A DNA stretch of 64,000 bases, from contig OX637802.1 of the NCBI GenBank assembly GCA_951802425.1, positions 2,852,001 through 2,916,000 of the forward strand, read 5' to 3'. Position 1 is the stretch's first letter. Each line of letters begins with the position of its first letter. This stretch comes from Clavaria fumosa (taxonomy: Eukaryota > Basidiomycota > Agaricomycetes > Agaricales > Clavariaceae). Position numbers and translations under genes: made by a program. Positions 17,301 to 28,159 of the stretch are shown piece by piece. The notes under the pieces are model-generated. The model was not told where the DNA came from, searched no databases, and was given only the letters and a program-made list of their open reading frames with translations.

Positions 17301-17541
17301 ATCCTCTGCATTTCGCCTGGAAACCAGAGGACATTAACTTCTTCAACCCACATTCGCAGCGGCGGGATGTGCGTACGGATGATAGACCAGGTGCAGACAA
17401 ATGTCGGCGAATTGAATCAACCTCGACGCGCAGACGCTGGTCAGCCAACTGACGGTCACCTACAGCTTCAATTCTTCGAACTAGCGCGTAATGAGCCGTG
17501 CTGGTCGCGCCGGAGGAGACGAAGGGCACTCCTTCTACCAT
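14334..17541 (-). CDS. Large adaptin subunit, AP-4 epsilon type
   Basis: Adaptor-complex large subunits build clathrin or non-clathrin coats for trans-Golgi sorting. From ATG 17541 the first exon (to 17377) encodes MVEGVPFVSSGATSTAHYAL and VRRIE. A GTACGC...CCAG intron leads to exon 17316-17172 with YLIQLLYCTMSFAASF and FALPHALNLAETGQTVHEKR, then exon 17116-17043 with GYLFCAELMPSGHELQLMLV, a block diagnostic of adaptin trunks. Next come DLESPSIPRV, VRRRSLLAFRALSRYRPELL, EVKLRLKDSHPMVNFAALAI and EQEVERIMQWLDSPDPAIR. The last resembles the epsilon segment ending in LDHPDPIIKRE better than alpha or gamma adaptins. A Ser/Pro/Arg-rich linker (about 15071-14709) precedes a last exon with MDLITLDTPFVFDSVEPP. 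At least ten exons; the middle ones are only roughly placed. Adaptin is sure; epsilon assignment is inference. Confidence 0.72.
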
Positions 17542-17628
17542 GGCCGACTTGAACGCGTTGACAATTGCGATTCAACAAGCAAGGGAAAATACAAATGCTG
17601 GTGACCATATCCGGCGTCCAGGACCATC

Positions 17629-18897
17629 ATGTCTGAGAGGTCGTTAACCCAGGCGTTCAACAAAGTCTTGGATCAGTCAAAGCATGCAAAATCCCAGGCG
17701 GACGTCCAGCAAGGCATCACCAAATTGCGGCGCTTGATCCTCGTCGACGGAATTCCTTCAAAGGAAGTAAGCATGCGCGACCGCTGTTTCTCGCCTTGCT
17801 CAACAGCTCAAACGGGCCCATTGTTTAACAGGACTCTACTCTACGTCCACGCATATGGAAGATCCTCCTGCAAGTGTCGGACAGCTCTGCTGAGAGTTTT
17901 TTAAATTACGTCGCTCGAGGCCCGTGCGAAGTCAGGGAGAAGATTCGAAATGACACTTTTCGGTATGCCGTCGCACGCATATAGCATCTAATCTCGTTCA
18001 CTAAGCACATTTCTACTTTACTACCCTTGTTCAGGACTTTAGCAACCGATAGAGGGTTCAAGGAGCGTGTTCGGGAGGACATGCTGGTCAGGCTTTTGGA
18101 CGCCTTCGTATGGCGAAGTCATGGTGAGCTTTCCATCCCCTCATATAAACACGTATTTGAGGGGCTCCATAGAGAGGACAGTGAACCACCATTTCGGTTT
18201 CACTTACGTGCAAGGCATGAACGTGCTTGCCGCACCGTTCCTATACACTATGCCATCTGAAATGGAAGCGTTTTTCTGCTTTGCCAAGTTCATTGAACAT
18301 TCTTGTCCGCTGTACGTCCAGCCCACCTTGGAGGGTGTCCATCGTGGCTTGAGGGTCTGTTATCAACACCTCGAGTGCCAGTGGTGGTGTTGTCTGACAC
18401 GTGCATTTCACAGCTGCTCGATCGATGTCTGCAAATACTAGACCCGGACCTATTCATGTATCTTCGATCGAAAAACCTCACAGCAGAGATTTGGGCTTTC
18501 CCTTGTTACTATTTTTCTTGCTATTTCTCGCCAAACCACATCTCACATGTCCCAATAGCCGTCTTGACGCTTTGCGCATGCACGCCTCCTCTAGACCAAG
18601 TACTTCAACTTTGGGACTTTCTCCTAGCGTTTGGCGTACATCTTAATGTATTATGCGTGATCGCTCAGCTTCTACTGATACGCGACGAGGTCATGGCGTC
18701 ACCAAGGTGCTTTTTGCCTGTTTCTCCGAATATCCTTCGCTCATCATGGCCACCTCAGTCCCATGCGTCTGTTGCGCACTTTTCCTCCCCTAGAGGCCCT
18801 ACCAGTGATCGGCATTGCAGTCACGCTAGTGCGAGATTTGCCCGCTGATCTTTACGATGAGCTCTGCAGACATCCTTATGACCTTCAAGGCCAATAG
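17629..18897 (+). CDS. BUB2: Bub2-type TBC GTPase-activating protein
   Basis: Bub2 (Cdc16 in fission yeast) is the catalytic part of the GAP for the Tem1/Spg1 GTPase and restrains mitotic exit/septation at the spindle pole body. Exon 1 (17629-17766) ends RLILVDGIPSKE. After the intron: STLRPRIWKILLQVSD with the TBC Arg finger region, then IRNDTFRTLATDRGFKERV. Later exons give HFGFTYVQGMNVLAAPFLYT (the YVQGMN motif of TBC domains), LLDRCLQILDPDLFMYLRSK, LTAEIWAFPC, PLDQVLQLWDFLLAFGVHLN, and the end VRDLPADLYDELCRHPYDL with TAG at 18895-18897. An ATG at 17540 with strong context gives a short in-frame peptide upstream that I did not join. Divergent from the adaptin gene. Confidence 0.86.
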
Positions 18898-19036
18898 ACT
18901 CCCGGCCATAGCCGCCTTTGTAATTTATACTGCACGATTTTATGAGCAGCGTCCACATTTGTTAGCAGTGCCGTTGCGACTACGCACCAGCGGCAGCAAA
19001 TCAGTTCCCGTGATCGTGACCAACACCTACACTCCG

Positions 19037-19774
19037 ATGTACCACCGTCGTCTGCCACTGCAAAAATTTCTCTCAACAGTCTCCGCCCGTCCAAAAAATA
19101 CGCCTAGACGACTTAGAGTCGCCTTTGCAGCCTCAGCTGTTACAGCTGCTTTTGTTACGTGGCAGTTCTCCAAGCAGCGTGTCGCCCTCGATGGCGAATT
19201 CGACCGTAAGTCCAGACGACCAGTCTTTCGTTAGCACATTCATGGACAGGTGGTAGGTGCCAAAGAACGACCCAGACATATAGGAAAGGACCCAACAGTT
19301 CCGGAGTCCTATACTTCGTCCCCTCCAGAAATGCGCACTCGCGTCGCTGACGCCACTGCTTCTACCTCTACCTCGCCTCACACTAGCGGTTCACCTTCAG
19401 ATGAACCCGAGGCCGCGACTTCCGCCTTCAACCCAATCACAGGCGAGATTAATTGGGACTGTCCTTGTCTCGGTGGAATGGCCAACGGTCCGTGCGGTCC
19501 CCAATTCCGCGACGCCTTCTCTTGCTTCGTGTTCTCCAAGGAAGACCCTCAAGGCTTCGACTGTATTGAAAAGTTCAAGGCCATGCAGGACTGCTTTAAA
19601 GAGCATCCAGAAATTTACGCAGAAGGTGAGCACTGTCCATTCTCTTCCACCTAACACTCGTGTAACCCTATTTGTACAGAGTTAGCAGACGACGAAGATG
19701 AGGAAGGACTAACTAGCGAGTTGGATGATCCACATGGACGTCCTCCTGCTGCATCACCCTCCGCCACACCCTGA
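19037..19774 (+). CDS. MIA40: Mia40, intermembrane-space import oxidoreductase
   Basis: Mia40 oxidises Cys-rich proteins on entry to the mitochondrial intermembrane space. Exon 1 (19037-19205) encodes an Arg-rich targeting presequence followed by a membrane anchor ([17 protein letters not shown]), the yeast-type arrangement absent from animal CHCHD4. A phase-1 intron 19206-19256 leads to exon 2. It has a Ser/Thr/Pro-rich linker, the catalytic CPC in [16 protein letters not shown], and twin CX9C motifs ([22 protein letters not shown]), followed by [13 protein letters not shown] last intron from 19626 joins to an acidic tail ([10 protein letters not shown]) ending at TGA 19772-19774. About 210 aa. 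All catalytic and structural Cys are present. The gene lies 139 bp after the Bub2 stop. Confidence 0.92.
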
Positions 19775-20366
19775 CGATCTCTCTGCAGCGCGTATGCTTC
19801 GACCAGGACGTGCGTTGAAAGGTCCCAAAACATTTATACCCCTGTGGACACCCAAACACCCCTCTCATTTGCTTGTTTACTTCAACCCTCACCAACACGT
19901 TATTTATGTATGAGCTTAGAAGGCACGCCTTGACCTCTCCCACCCAATACACACTACGGCTTCCGGCCTCCCAATCTTGTCTCCCATATCATCCAAAAGT
20001 AGAAACCATTGATTGTCGAGTTCACCACTCCTAGATGTTGTTCACTCACGCTCTAGTCATTCACGTAGTTCGACGCCGAGTGAATCCGACGTGTCACCAC
20101 TTCCTTATTAAAGCATAAGCGTCAGCAAACGGACATTGTCGTCCACACAGGAAACAAGACATCTGCCGAACACTTCACCAGGGTCGCACGAACGTCGAAG
20201 CGATGCTCAGTCAAACTCAGATGAGTACACGAGGGTATCCCGGTGAGATTGAGCACTTCAGTTTCCACATTCAACTCGTACATCTGGAACTTCGTCAATC
20301 CTCGCACGTACACTTTCTACTTCCCTCAGGATGGGGCCAAGACCATCTGTGGAAGGCGCCCAGCGC
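19775..20366. other. Converging 3' ends of MIA40 and MCM2; no gene
   Basis: Short frames only (up to about 79 codons), all without motifs. Both neighbouring genes end here, so the stretch is probably two 3' UTRs. Confidence 0.45.
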
Positions 20367-23300
20367 TCATTCAGCCCTCACCCTGAATTTCTTCTCGATC
20401 ACATCACCCTTCAACTGATACCCGTTCGCGGCAAACAATTTCGATCGCAAGAACGGGCCTGTGTCGAATATGTCGTGTTCTTTTGCCTGAGAACCACAGG
20501 CAAAGGTACAAACTCGTCAGCAATTTTCCGAGAACTCGAATCCCTTTTTACGTACCTGTTCGTCGAGTTCAGCCACTTTGACCGTGACCGTGTCTGGCTG
20601 TTGGTGACGCTGCAACTGATAGAAGCGCGCCTTCTCCTTGACGAGCCCGCCGAGCAAGAATGCGAGTAGCTCCTCGTGATCCTTTGACTGTGTGAGGTAC
20701 TTGCGGAATCCCTGTTGCAACCGCGGCACCGTTTTCGTCCAAAAGGATGAGATTGGAGCCCTCTAGTTTCTCAGGAAAGACGCACCCGCTGTAAAGTCTT
20801 CTTGATTGACATCTTCTGCGCATTGACAAAGCTCTCCACCGCGACGGAGATGGCCAGATCAATGTCGTCCGGGCGGACGTATTCTCTGAGAGCCATTTTT
20901 GCGCTCGCCTCCGACATGCGGATCATGCTCTCCAGGTGGCGCACTGTGATAGGGTACGACCCCGTTGCCAGCGATTCGCGTCGCAAATCCGCGAACAAGC
21001 GGGACAGCTTCTCCTGGTCCAGGTCGTACAGCTTCGGCTTTACGTGGGTTCGGGCGTACATGATGTACTTGCGCAAAATATCTTGCGGAATGATCTAGCT
21101 CAAGGTCAGAACCAGGCAAATGGAAATGGACACCGCATCAAGATTGAGGGAAACAAGACACAGACATCAGCATCCAGAGACGTCCCAACGTTCATCTCCT
21201 CCTTGTCAGCCTGAAATTTGGGATGACTCCTCAGATGGCTTCCCACAACGAACCGCGCCAGAAGCTCGTCCTGGACGGGGTCCACGTTATCCTTGACGAC
21301 ACACAGCACGTCAAAGCGAGACAAGATCGGCTCCGTCAGCTCCACGTTCTGCTGGAACGGCACTGTTGGGTTGTACCGCCCCCGGATCGGGTTCGCTGCC
21401 GCGATGATGGCGCAGCGCGCTTGCAGTGTCGTCACAATGCCTGCTTTTGAAATCGAGATGCTCTGCTGCTCCATTGCCTCATGTATTGACGTCCGGTCCG
21501 CGTCAGTCATCTTGTCAAACTCGTCAATCAAGCATGTCCCTTGGTCCGCCAGCACCAGCGCCCCACCCTCGAGCGTCCACTCCCGCGTCACGGGGTCTTT
21601 CCTCACGCTTGCGGTCAACCCAACCGCAGACGCTCCTTGTCCCGTCGCGAACACCGAACGATGCGCCGTCTTCTCGGCGTACTTGAGGAACTGGGACTTA
21701 GCGGTGCCCGGATCTCCAAGAAGTAAAACGTTAATGTCGCCACGAATGCGGTGCTTGTGGTCGATATCTTTAAAGACCCCGCCGAAAAGGGAGAGAGCGA
21801 TAGCGGTCTTGATGTCCTCGTGGCCATAGATGGACGGGGCGATCGATTTTATGATGCGTTTGCGGATGCGGTCGTCCCGCGCCAGGGCCCGCATCTCTTT
21901 CTCGTCCTCTTCCGTCAAGCGGAAGGCGGCGAAGAGATCTTCTTTCTTGTTAACGTGGTTCGCTTCAATTATGGTCGAGAAGACTGGAAACCCATTTTTA
22001 GCGTTGAGCGACGCGTCGAAATTGTTTCTGTAGATGCCCGTAACCTCCTACTTGAAGTCAGCTTCTCGCTTAAATTGCGTAATGATTGAAATCATCCCAC
22101 CACTTCCTCCCCAGGTTTGGCTGTATCAATGAGATCCCAAAGCAGAATGACCTCTCTGTGTCTCGGAAGACGACCGGCAGGCACAGAGCCTGGAGACTCT
22201 TGCAAAGTCATTCTCTGGTAGTTTCGATAAATAGTCTGTAAATCCTGGTAAGCACCGAAAGGAAGCACTGGACGCCAACAGACACACGAACTTGTTCCGA
22301 GTTGACGGCGAAGGGGCCTTTACTTTCACAATTCGCACAATAACTGATCTTGACTTCCTTGGTCGCATCTTGGTAGAACGGGCCCAGAACTGCGCCACAT
22401 TTCCTGCAGTCAAACTTGACATATTTAAGCTGGGGGAAGACACCACTTCGCCTTGTGACCACTCCCGTCACCCTGACGAGCGTATTGAGATTCGATCGGC
22501 GGAGATCGCGGAGGGATGAGGAGAGAGGCAGGTCGGCTATACGGACGTGTACCTCGGAGTGGATGCGCTCGTATGAGGGATAGTAGACTAAGATGGCGTT
22601 GAGCGCGACCTCGTCGAAGATGGCGATCATTGCCGCAGGAGAGTTTGTCAGGAAATACGCAAGGATGGGTTTGGAGAGCGCCAGGTGGAGATAAGAGACC
22701 TCTAGAGATTCGGAGTTGGCTTTAAAAGACGTCAGATGAGATTGGTGTGGTCGGAGGGGAAGGATGTCAGGACTTACTTTCACCCAGACTGCGAATCTTT
22801 TGACCGTATACCGAAGTTCCGTATTCATCGACATAGGTCATCAAGAATTGTCTGAAATGCTTCATGATTGAGCGGCGGACACGATCGTTCGCTATCCATT
22901 CGACTATAGATTTTGCCTTTATGTCGCTTAATTGCTCGAGCGGGAGTTCCTATTGCAAAAAGATTGGGTACAGCCCCCAAAAACATGCTGACAGGTTGAC
23001 TTACATCGTCTATTCCATCGATCTCATCCAAGTCGCGTCTCTCGTCGTACTGTCTGCGTGTCCGCCTCCTCATGGCGCTCAACTCATCCATGGCGTCTTC
23101 GTCATCTGGCTCGTCGCTGTCCAAGAACTGGGGCATGCGACTGCGAAGAGCGGCGCGCTGACCACGCCTACCATCGCGCTCAGCACGATCTCGTTTCGCC
23201 ATCTTGGCTTCGGCAGCGCGACGGGCGGTGATGGAGAGCTCCTCGAGCTCCTCGTCGTTGATACCAGCATCTGAGTAACGATCGAGAAGCGGGTTTGGAG

Positions 23301-23689
23301 CGTAATCTCTGTCAGAGAATGCAAAAAGAGACGCGTTAATACGCGCGTAAAAAGCAGTGCGAAGAGCTCAACTGTTCCAGCGTTGCGAACAAGTCTTCTC
23401 CCTCCTCCTCCTCCTCCTCCTCCTCGACCTCGTCTTCGATATCTTGGATGGCTTCTGGGTCAGCCTCACTCTCCGTGTCAGAGAATGGCGCAGGAGGGGA
23501 TGACGGGGGAAGGGAAGACTGTGGGGCGCGACGAGTGGGAGTATCGGCGCGGAGTGGAGGTGACGAGCCTGCGATGGGCGAACCCGGTCGCTGGCGCTTT
23601 TGTCTACGAGGAGTTTCCTGAGACTGGAGAGGTTAAGCTTGTCAGTGAGTGAGACGATGAGCAACAAGTGCTGGCGGAGACTTCACCAT
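20367..23689 (-). CDS. MCM2: Mcm2, replicative helicase subunit
   Basis: Mcm2 is one of the six subunits of the MCM2-7 helicase at replication origins. The start codon (23689-23687) appears to be cut off from the rest by an intron opening GTGAAG directly after ATG; the next exon reads [17 protein letters not shown] Ser/Pro and Glu-rich histone-binding-type N-terminus follows, then [18 protein letters not shown], a zinc finger ([11 protein letters not shown] ... [10 protein letters not shown]), and the AAA core: Walker [14 protein letters not shown], Walker [13 protein letters not shown], sensor [13 protein letters not shown] and arginine finger [27 protein letters not shown] precedes the core as in other Mcm2 proteins. 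The C-terminal exon has [11 protein letters not shown] and ends at the stop 20369-20367. About 900 aa over at least eight exons, with all key motifs intact. Confidence 0.93.
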
Positions 23690-23888
23690 TGCGACTGGCG
23701 AAGGTGCAGTGGTGAGAAGGGAATGCGCGACGCGTGCAGGGATCGCACCTTTTTTGGACAGAACAAAGCTACGTCTACAAGGTCACGGTTATGTAGTACT
23801 GTATAAATTATAATGGCTCATCGCCCGCCATTTTGCGTTGCCCCGGGACAAAAGGCGTCAGATTTTCTCTCTCATGGTCCTCGATCCA

Positions 23889-24867
23889 CTAAGACTCCAT
23901 CTCCTCTGGCTCTCCTGCCTTCCACCAGATTACAGGTCCTAAACCCTGCTCTGCAATCGAACACTGACAACAACCATCAGACCCAAGATAAATGACAAGG
24001 GCAACGATCTCCCGGAAAGGCACTCACAGTGATGCTATACGGCGGCCTCCTCTCCATCTGCGCCGCAGCCGTCTGCGGGTTCGCGTTTGGCGGCCCGGGC
24101 TCGTCGTCGCAGAACTCGTCCGCTTCGACGCGCACGCGCACGACCTCATTCTGGTCGATGTACATGCGCATCGACGGCGGCGATTCTAGCAGCTCCTGCG
24201 TCGTCGCCAGCCCGCTGTCCGGCCCGAGCCAGAAATGCGCGCGCTCGCTCGTATCGCTAGGTTATCATGGCAGACATAGGTAGTTTGAGCCGCGCCCAAG
24301 AGGGGGAGTAAGACTGATGAATGGAAGATAGTGGCGCGAGACACATACAAGCACGACGGCTGAGGTAGATAGGCAATAGGAATATAGATATCATCGAAGA
24401 ATCCGACCGACACTGGTGTAGACAGCATTAGTTTCCTGCTAACGAAGAGAGAGGGCTACGCAACGTCGTATACCGTCCTCATCTGACGACTTCACCTTCG
24501 CTAGGATCACTTCCGACGGGAAGGGCCGAAACACGACCAGTCTGAAGACAACTATGGATTCGCATCCAACGTCACGTCAGCTAATGTAGCGAGGCCGGGG
24601 CCGGGACACTCACCCTTGTACCACAGACAGCCATCGCCGTACCGCACTCTTCCCTCGCCCGCTTCAGACAAGTCAAAGACGCAGATGCATAGTCCGACGT
24701 CGTGCAGCACCCGATTCGCGTATTTTTTATTGAGTTCAGCAATGATGGCTTGCGCTGGGGGAACGCCGAAATTGGACGGGTGCACGGCGACTGTGTCCTA
24801 TGGAAAAATCAGCACTAAGTCTTTTATCTCGTATGGATGTTACCCTGATGATGGATAATTTGAACAT
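23889..24867 (-). CDS. RPC25: RNA polymerase III subunit Rpc25 (Rpb7 homologue)
   Basis: Rpc25 forms the stalk of RNA polymerase III with Rpc17 and is needed for initiation. Exon 1 (24867 down) is only MFKLSIIR. An intron leads to DTVAVHPSNFGVPPAQAIIA, VLHDVGLCICVFDLSEAGEG and VRYGDGCLWYK, the N-terminal SHS2 domain. The C-terminal OB-fold part follows in separate exons: VGFFDDIYIPIAYLPQPS, then MRMYIDQNEVVRVRVEADEF. The last exon ends GLGPVIWWKAGEPEEMES with stop at 23891-23889. About 220 aa, normal for the family. The last acceptor is a choice between GCAG and GCAGAGCAG; only the latter keeps the frame as I read it. The 3' end is about 200 bp from the MCM2 start. Confidence 0.88.
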
Positions 24868-24880
24868 GACACAGTAGCAC

Positions 24881-25260
24881 CTAGAGCAGAGTCATTAGGA
24901 AAAAGTCATCCAAAGAATCACCTTGTTTCACAAGGTCGCTGGAGGGTTGAAAATTGAGTTGCCAGATCATGCAGTTGGCTCGGACGGTCCAAAGGCGAGA
25001 ATATATTTCCGTAGTAATGCCAGATAAGGAAGAGCGGCGCATAGTGACTAGCGTAAAGTGAATAATACACGAAATAATCACATAAAACCAGACTCCTGGA
25101 AAGTGTGGCGCAAAATCGTGCTGAGGATAAGCATCCACTTCGGGTGAGCTCCTCAGATGCAAGACAGCGATTGAAGAATACTCACTCTAAGAATGGAAGC
25201 GTGATAGAAGAAATTCATTAGGAGTGATGCCTCGTCGATGAGCTCAGAGAAACGAACTGA
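24881..25260 (-). other. Unassigned open stretch between RPC25 and the G-alpha gene
   Basis: Two protein-like pieces lie here on the minus strand: one with ELIDEASLLMNFFYHASILR (25250-25190) followed by a strong donor AGA|GTGAGT, and one with QHDFAPHFPGVW (about 25120-25080). They could be 3' exons of the G-alpha gene, a small separate gene, or chance. The first piece matches the hydrophobic pattern of a G-alpha C-terminus, but no intron of reasonable size brings it into frame. Confidence 0.3.
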
Positions 25261-26745
25261 CCTTCAACGGCATTCAAAACTTTTTTTAATGTAACCGCGT
25301 CCGTAGCATTGGTGAAGCTAAATAAAGAAGGGTTTGTATAGTGGATTTGAAAGCTAACAGCACATACTGGACGTAATTTGCCGACTGCGATCGGTTTCCT
25401 TCAGTGAACGCAATGGCAAGGAACCGCCGTTGGAAATACTCCCGCCCAGCTTGGGAGTCGCCTTTTGGCCCTTCGTAATCCTGCAATGGTTATTAGAAAA
25501 TGTGGCAGAATATAAGGAGAAAGCATGATACTGGGAAATATCTCTGGATATCTGAGTACATAATCTTTTTGTCGAACAAGTCGATCTTATTAAAGAAAAG
25601 CATCTACAAAGGGAGGTCTGTGACGAGTACCAAGATCGACAGAAAAGCCTGTACTTACGATTGATGTTTTCTTGAACCATTGAGACTTGCAGATCTGGGA
25701 CCATACTGTCATCGCGTCCATCATTTGGTTCTTTATTTCGAATGTTGCTCTCAGCGTGGGTAAAAATTCTTTGAGACACGGAAGAGAAGACTGACTTCAT
25801 GTTTGTTTTCTATCATGCATTGATCATATCCACTGAGGTTTACGAGGAATAAGATAGCCGTCACATCCTGAAAGCAATGTATCCATTTTCTCCGTTCGGA
25901 TTTCTGGCCCCCAACGTCAACGACAAGCATTTCTTGTTTGTCGATCACGAATTTAGTTTCTGAGATCCCGGTCGTGCGTGCGCGGCATTGGAGGATGTCC
26001 TGCGAGGTTGGTTGGTACGAGGGGTCGAAAAGTCGGTCCAAATCCGTGAAGAAATACTGGAGGCTGGGATACGGTTAGGGAAAAAAAAAGAGGGGTATGC
26101 GCCACGCGATGCCGACGCACTTATCGGGGATGGCGACCTCATTGCGCCTCCTCCAAGCCTGCTGCACGATGGGGTCTTGCCAGATCTTAAGCAGAGGGTC
26201 ACGGTACGATTTGGGGAACGGCTCAGAGTCCTTAAGGTCTCTGGCCCCTCTGATCAGATCGGCGTAAGGGCCGGACTGACTAGTGAGTTCGAGGCCCAGG
26301 TCTGGTAGTGAGTCTAGCAGATAATTGATACCGCCCGTGACGTTATTGAGTATCTGCTGACGATAGTTCTCGACTTCTTGTGGGGAGAATGGGAGATGGT
26401 GGAACGCGCGTAATTGCTGGAGTAGAATCCGTGAGCGTTGCCCGCACTGCTGAGCACAATGAGACCACCTTGAGAATTGTCGATTTCCCGGAGTCCCCTG
26501 ACCCAAGGAGGAGGACCTGAGCTGCGATGAGCGAAGCAAACGCGTGAGCTTGAATGGATCCTAGTACCTTGACCTGAGAAGCCATCTTGACCTTGGCCTA
26601 TCTTCGGGTACACTGGTTGAGCATGGCCCGGTGGAGAATAGTGATGACATAGAAGAATGACCTCTTTCAAAAGGCGCTCTGCATGATCATGCAGCATCTT
26701 CTCTTCGCTCCCTACTGGCGCTGACGATGAAGAACAGATCCCCAT
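25218..26745 (-). CDS. Heterotrimeric G-protein alpha subunit
   Basis: G-alpha subunits relay signals from seven-helix receptors. ATG 26745 gives MGICSSSSAPVG, with the Gly2 for N-myristoylation and a nearby Cys for palmitoylation. After short introns comes KMASQVKVLLLGSGDSGKST (P-loop/G1). The helical domain reads LLDSLPDLGLELTSQSGPYA and LKIWQDPIVQQAWRRRNE. Switch I is CRARTTGISETKF, G3 is VDVGGQKSERRKWIHCF with the catalytic Gln, G4 is LFFNKIDLF and G5 is FTNATDAVTLKK. At least eight exons. The read-through end after NAVE is GQFVSLSSSTRHHS and stop at 25218, the usual length but without the usual receptor-coupling sequence. The exact last exon is uncertain. It does not look like a G-alpha-i type ending. 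Confidence 0.85.
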
Positions 26746-27695
26746 GGCAAGAAAGTGGGTAACGGAACACAGAGAACCTTCCTGAGATAGACGGCAATTG
26801 GGGTAAATCGTGGAATGACCGCGACGCTCTGGCTTCAAAATGGCTGTTCAGCACCAAGATTGTGCATCGACAAGTGGTTGTGTCGCTGATGTTAGCTTCT
26901 TGTATGATGCCCATTGTCGCAAAGAGGTTAGAGCGCCGGACGGGTGAAATGGCGCATATATCGGTAAATCATCGGGTGACCCTTCAGCGGTGCCGTGTGG
27001 GCCACGACGTCGGTGAACCCTATATGTTAACCGGTGTTTCCGGTACCGAATGGCCATCCAGGGTCGTAAATTCCGCTGTCAGGGCTCCGCCGTAGGTTTA
27101 CGCCTATGAAAGACCGCTGAGGTCAACCATTTTCAAATGACTTTGATCGAAACTTGGTGAAGGAAATTTTTGTCCGTGTGATATGTCATGATCAAACTGT
27201 TGTACGCAAGGCACACTGCAAATCTCTCGGGCCATCCGGGTCCCTAGGTCTGACTTGTGGCCTATTTCACCAAGGAAACAGGTTTTACCATTAGCGATGC
27301 GATGGCAAAATAACATAGAGTATAAATTTTGGTCAGCTTTTTGGTGCGTGCTCACGGGACTAAACCAATCAGCGGCGAAGTTTCGAGTGTGCAAGTTTCC
27401 ATGTCGACAACCGCGGACTGCAAGGTTGTCGTCAAGTAAAATGACTGAGGTTATTGTGCACAAGCCCAAGGGAATGTGGATGGATGAGCTACCGTGTCCG
27501 TGACTGTGCCTTGCTGGAAGATACTGTATGCTTGCATAGACCGCGGTTGTGCATGCACCGTTGCAGGACAAAACCCTCCGCGTATCCCGTCCACGAATAT
27601 ATGCATCACTTGAGGGCGTCTAAATTCGATCGTAAGCTGTCAGCCCATTGGTAGAGCAATCCCAAGCGCTCTTGTCTCCTGGAATGTAGAAGCTT
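26746..27695. other. Intergenic; upstream of G-alpha and flank of the retroelement
   Basis: A 155-codon minus-strand open frame at 27104-27571 has no recognisable motif and poor protein character; I treat it as chance. Otherwise nothing is seen. The retroelement begins at 27696. Confidence 0.4.
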
Positions 27696-27834
27696 ATCTC
27701 TCAGTTCGCGCCTCGGTTCATGTAAAATTAAGTGAATAAACAAAGTAGTTACTGATTGAGTCGGAGATTCGGGAGAGGGAGGGGTTGGGCTGTCGCTCCA
27801 ACCCCTATCTGTTGTGCCGTGGCGGGGGAGCCAC
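27696..27834 (-). repeat. Split direct repeat B, outer copy of the PAT-like element
   Basis: 139 bp matching 28021-28159. It forms the 3' end of the element. It carries the last codons of the recombinase frame again (SPATAQQIGVGATAQPLPL). Confidence 0.85.
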
Positions 27835-27866
27835 GAAGACTCAACCAAAAGGGAGAGGAGGGTGGG

Positions 27867-28021
27867 TATAAGAAAAATTTTACTGATGGGGGCGTGGAGC
27901 GCCTAAGTGAGGCGCGGGAAGATGGATGATTTGGGGAAAGGAGCGCCGGATATGTCGGAGTTGGAAATCCGGCTTTGTTCGAGATGTTGTTCTCACGCTC
28001 GTCCCTCGTTGAGACCATGCA
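27867..28021 (-). repeat. Split direct repeat A, 3' copy of the PAT-like element
   Basis: 155 bp matching 33425-33579. It sits between the two B copies and abuts the inner B at 28021. Confidence 0.85.
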
Positions 28022-28159
28022 TCTCTCAGTTCGCGCCTCGGTTCATGTAAAATTAAGTGAATAAACAAAGTAGTTACTGATTGAGTCGGAGATTCGGGAG
28101 AGGGAGGGGTTGGGCTGTCGCTCCAACCCCTATCTGTTGTGCCGTGGCGGGGGAGCCAC
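28021..28159 (-). repeat. Split direct repeat B, inner copy of the PAT-like element
   Basis: 139 bp matching 27696-27834. The 3' end of the recombinase gene runs into it, and the stop codon (28074-28076) is inside it. Confidence 0.85.

Noticed and set aside
27104..27571. 155-codon minus-strand frame
   Set aside because: No motif, no neighbours of similar codon use, and it lies in a probable promoter region.
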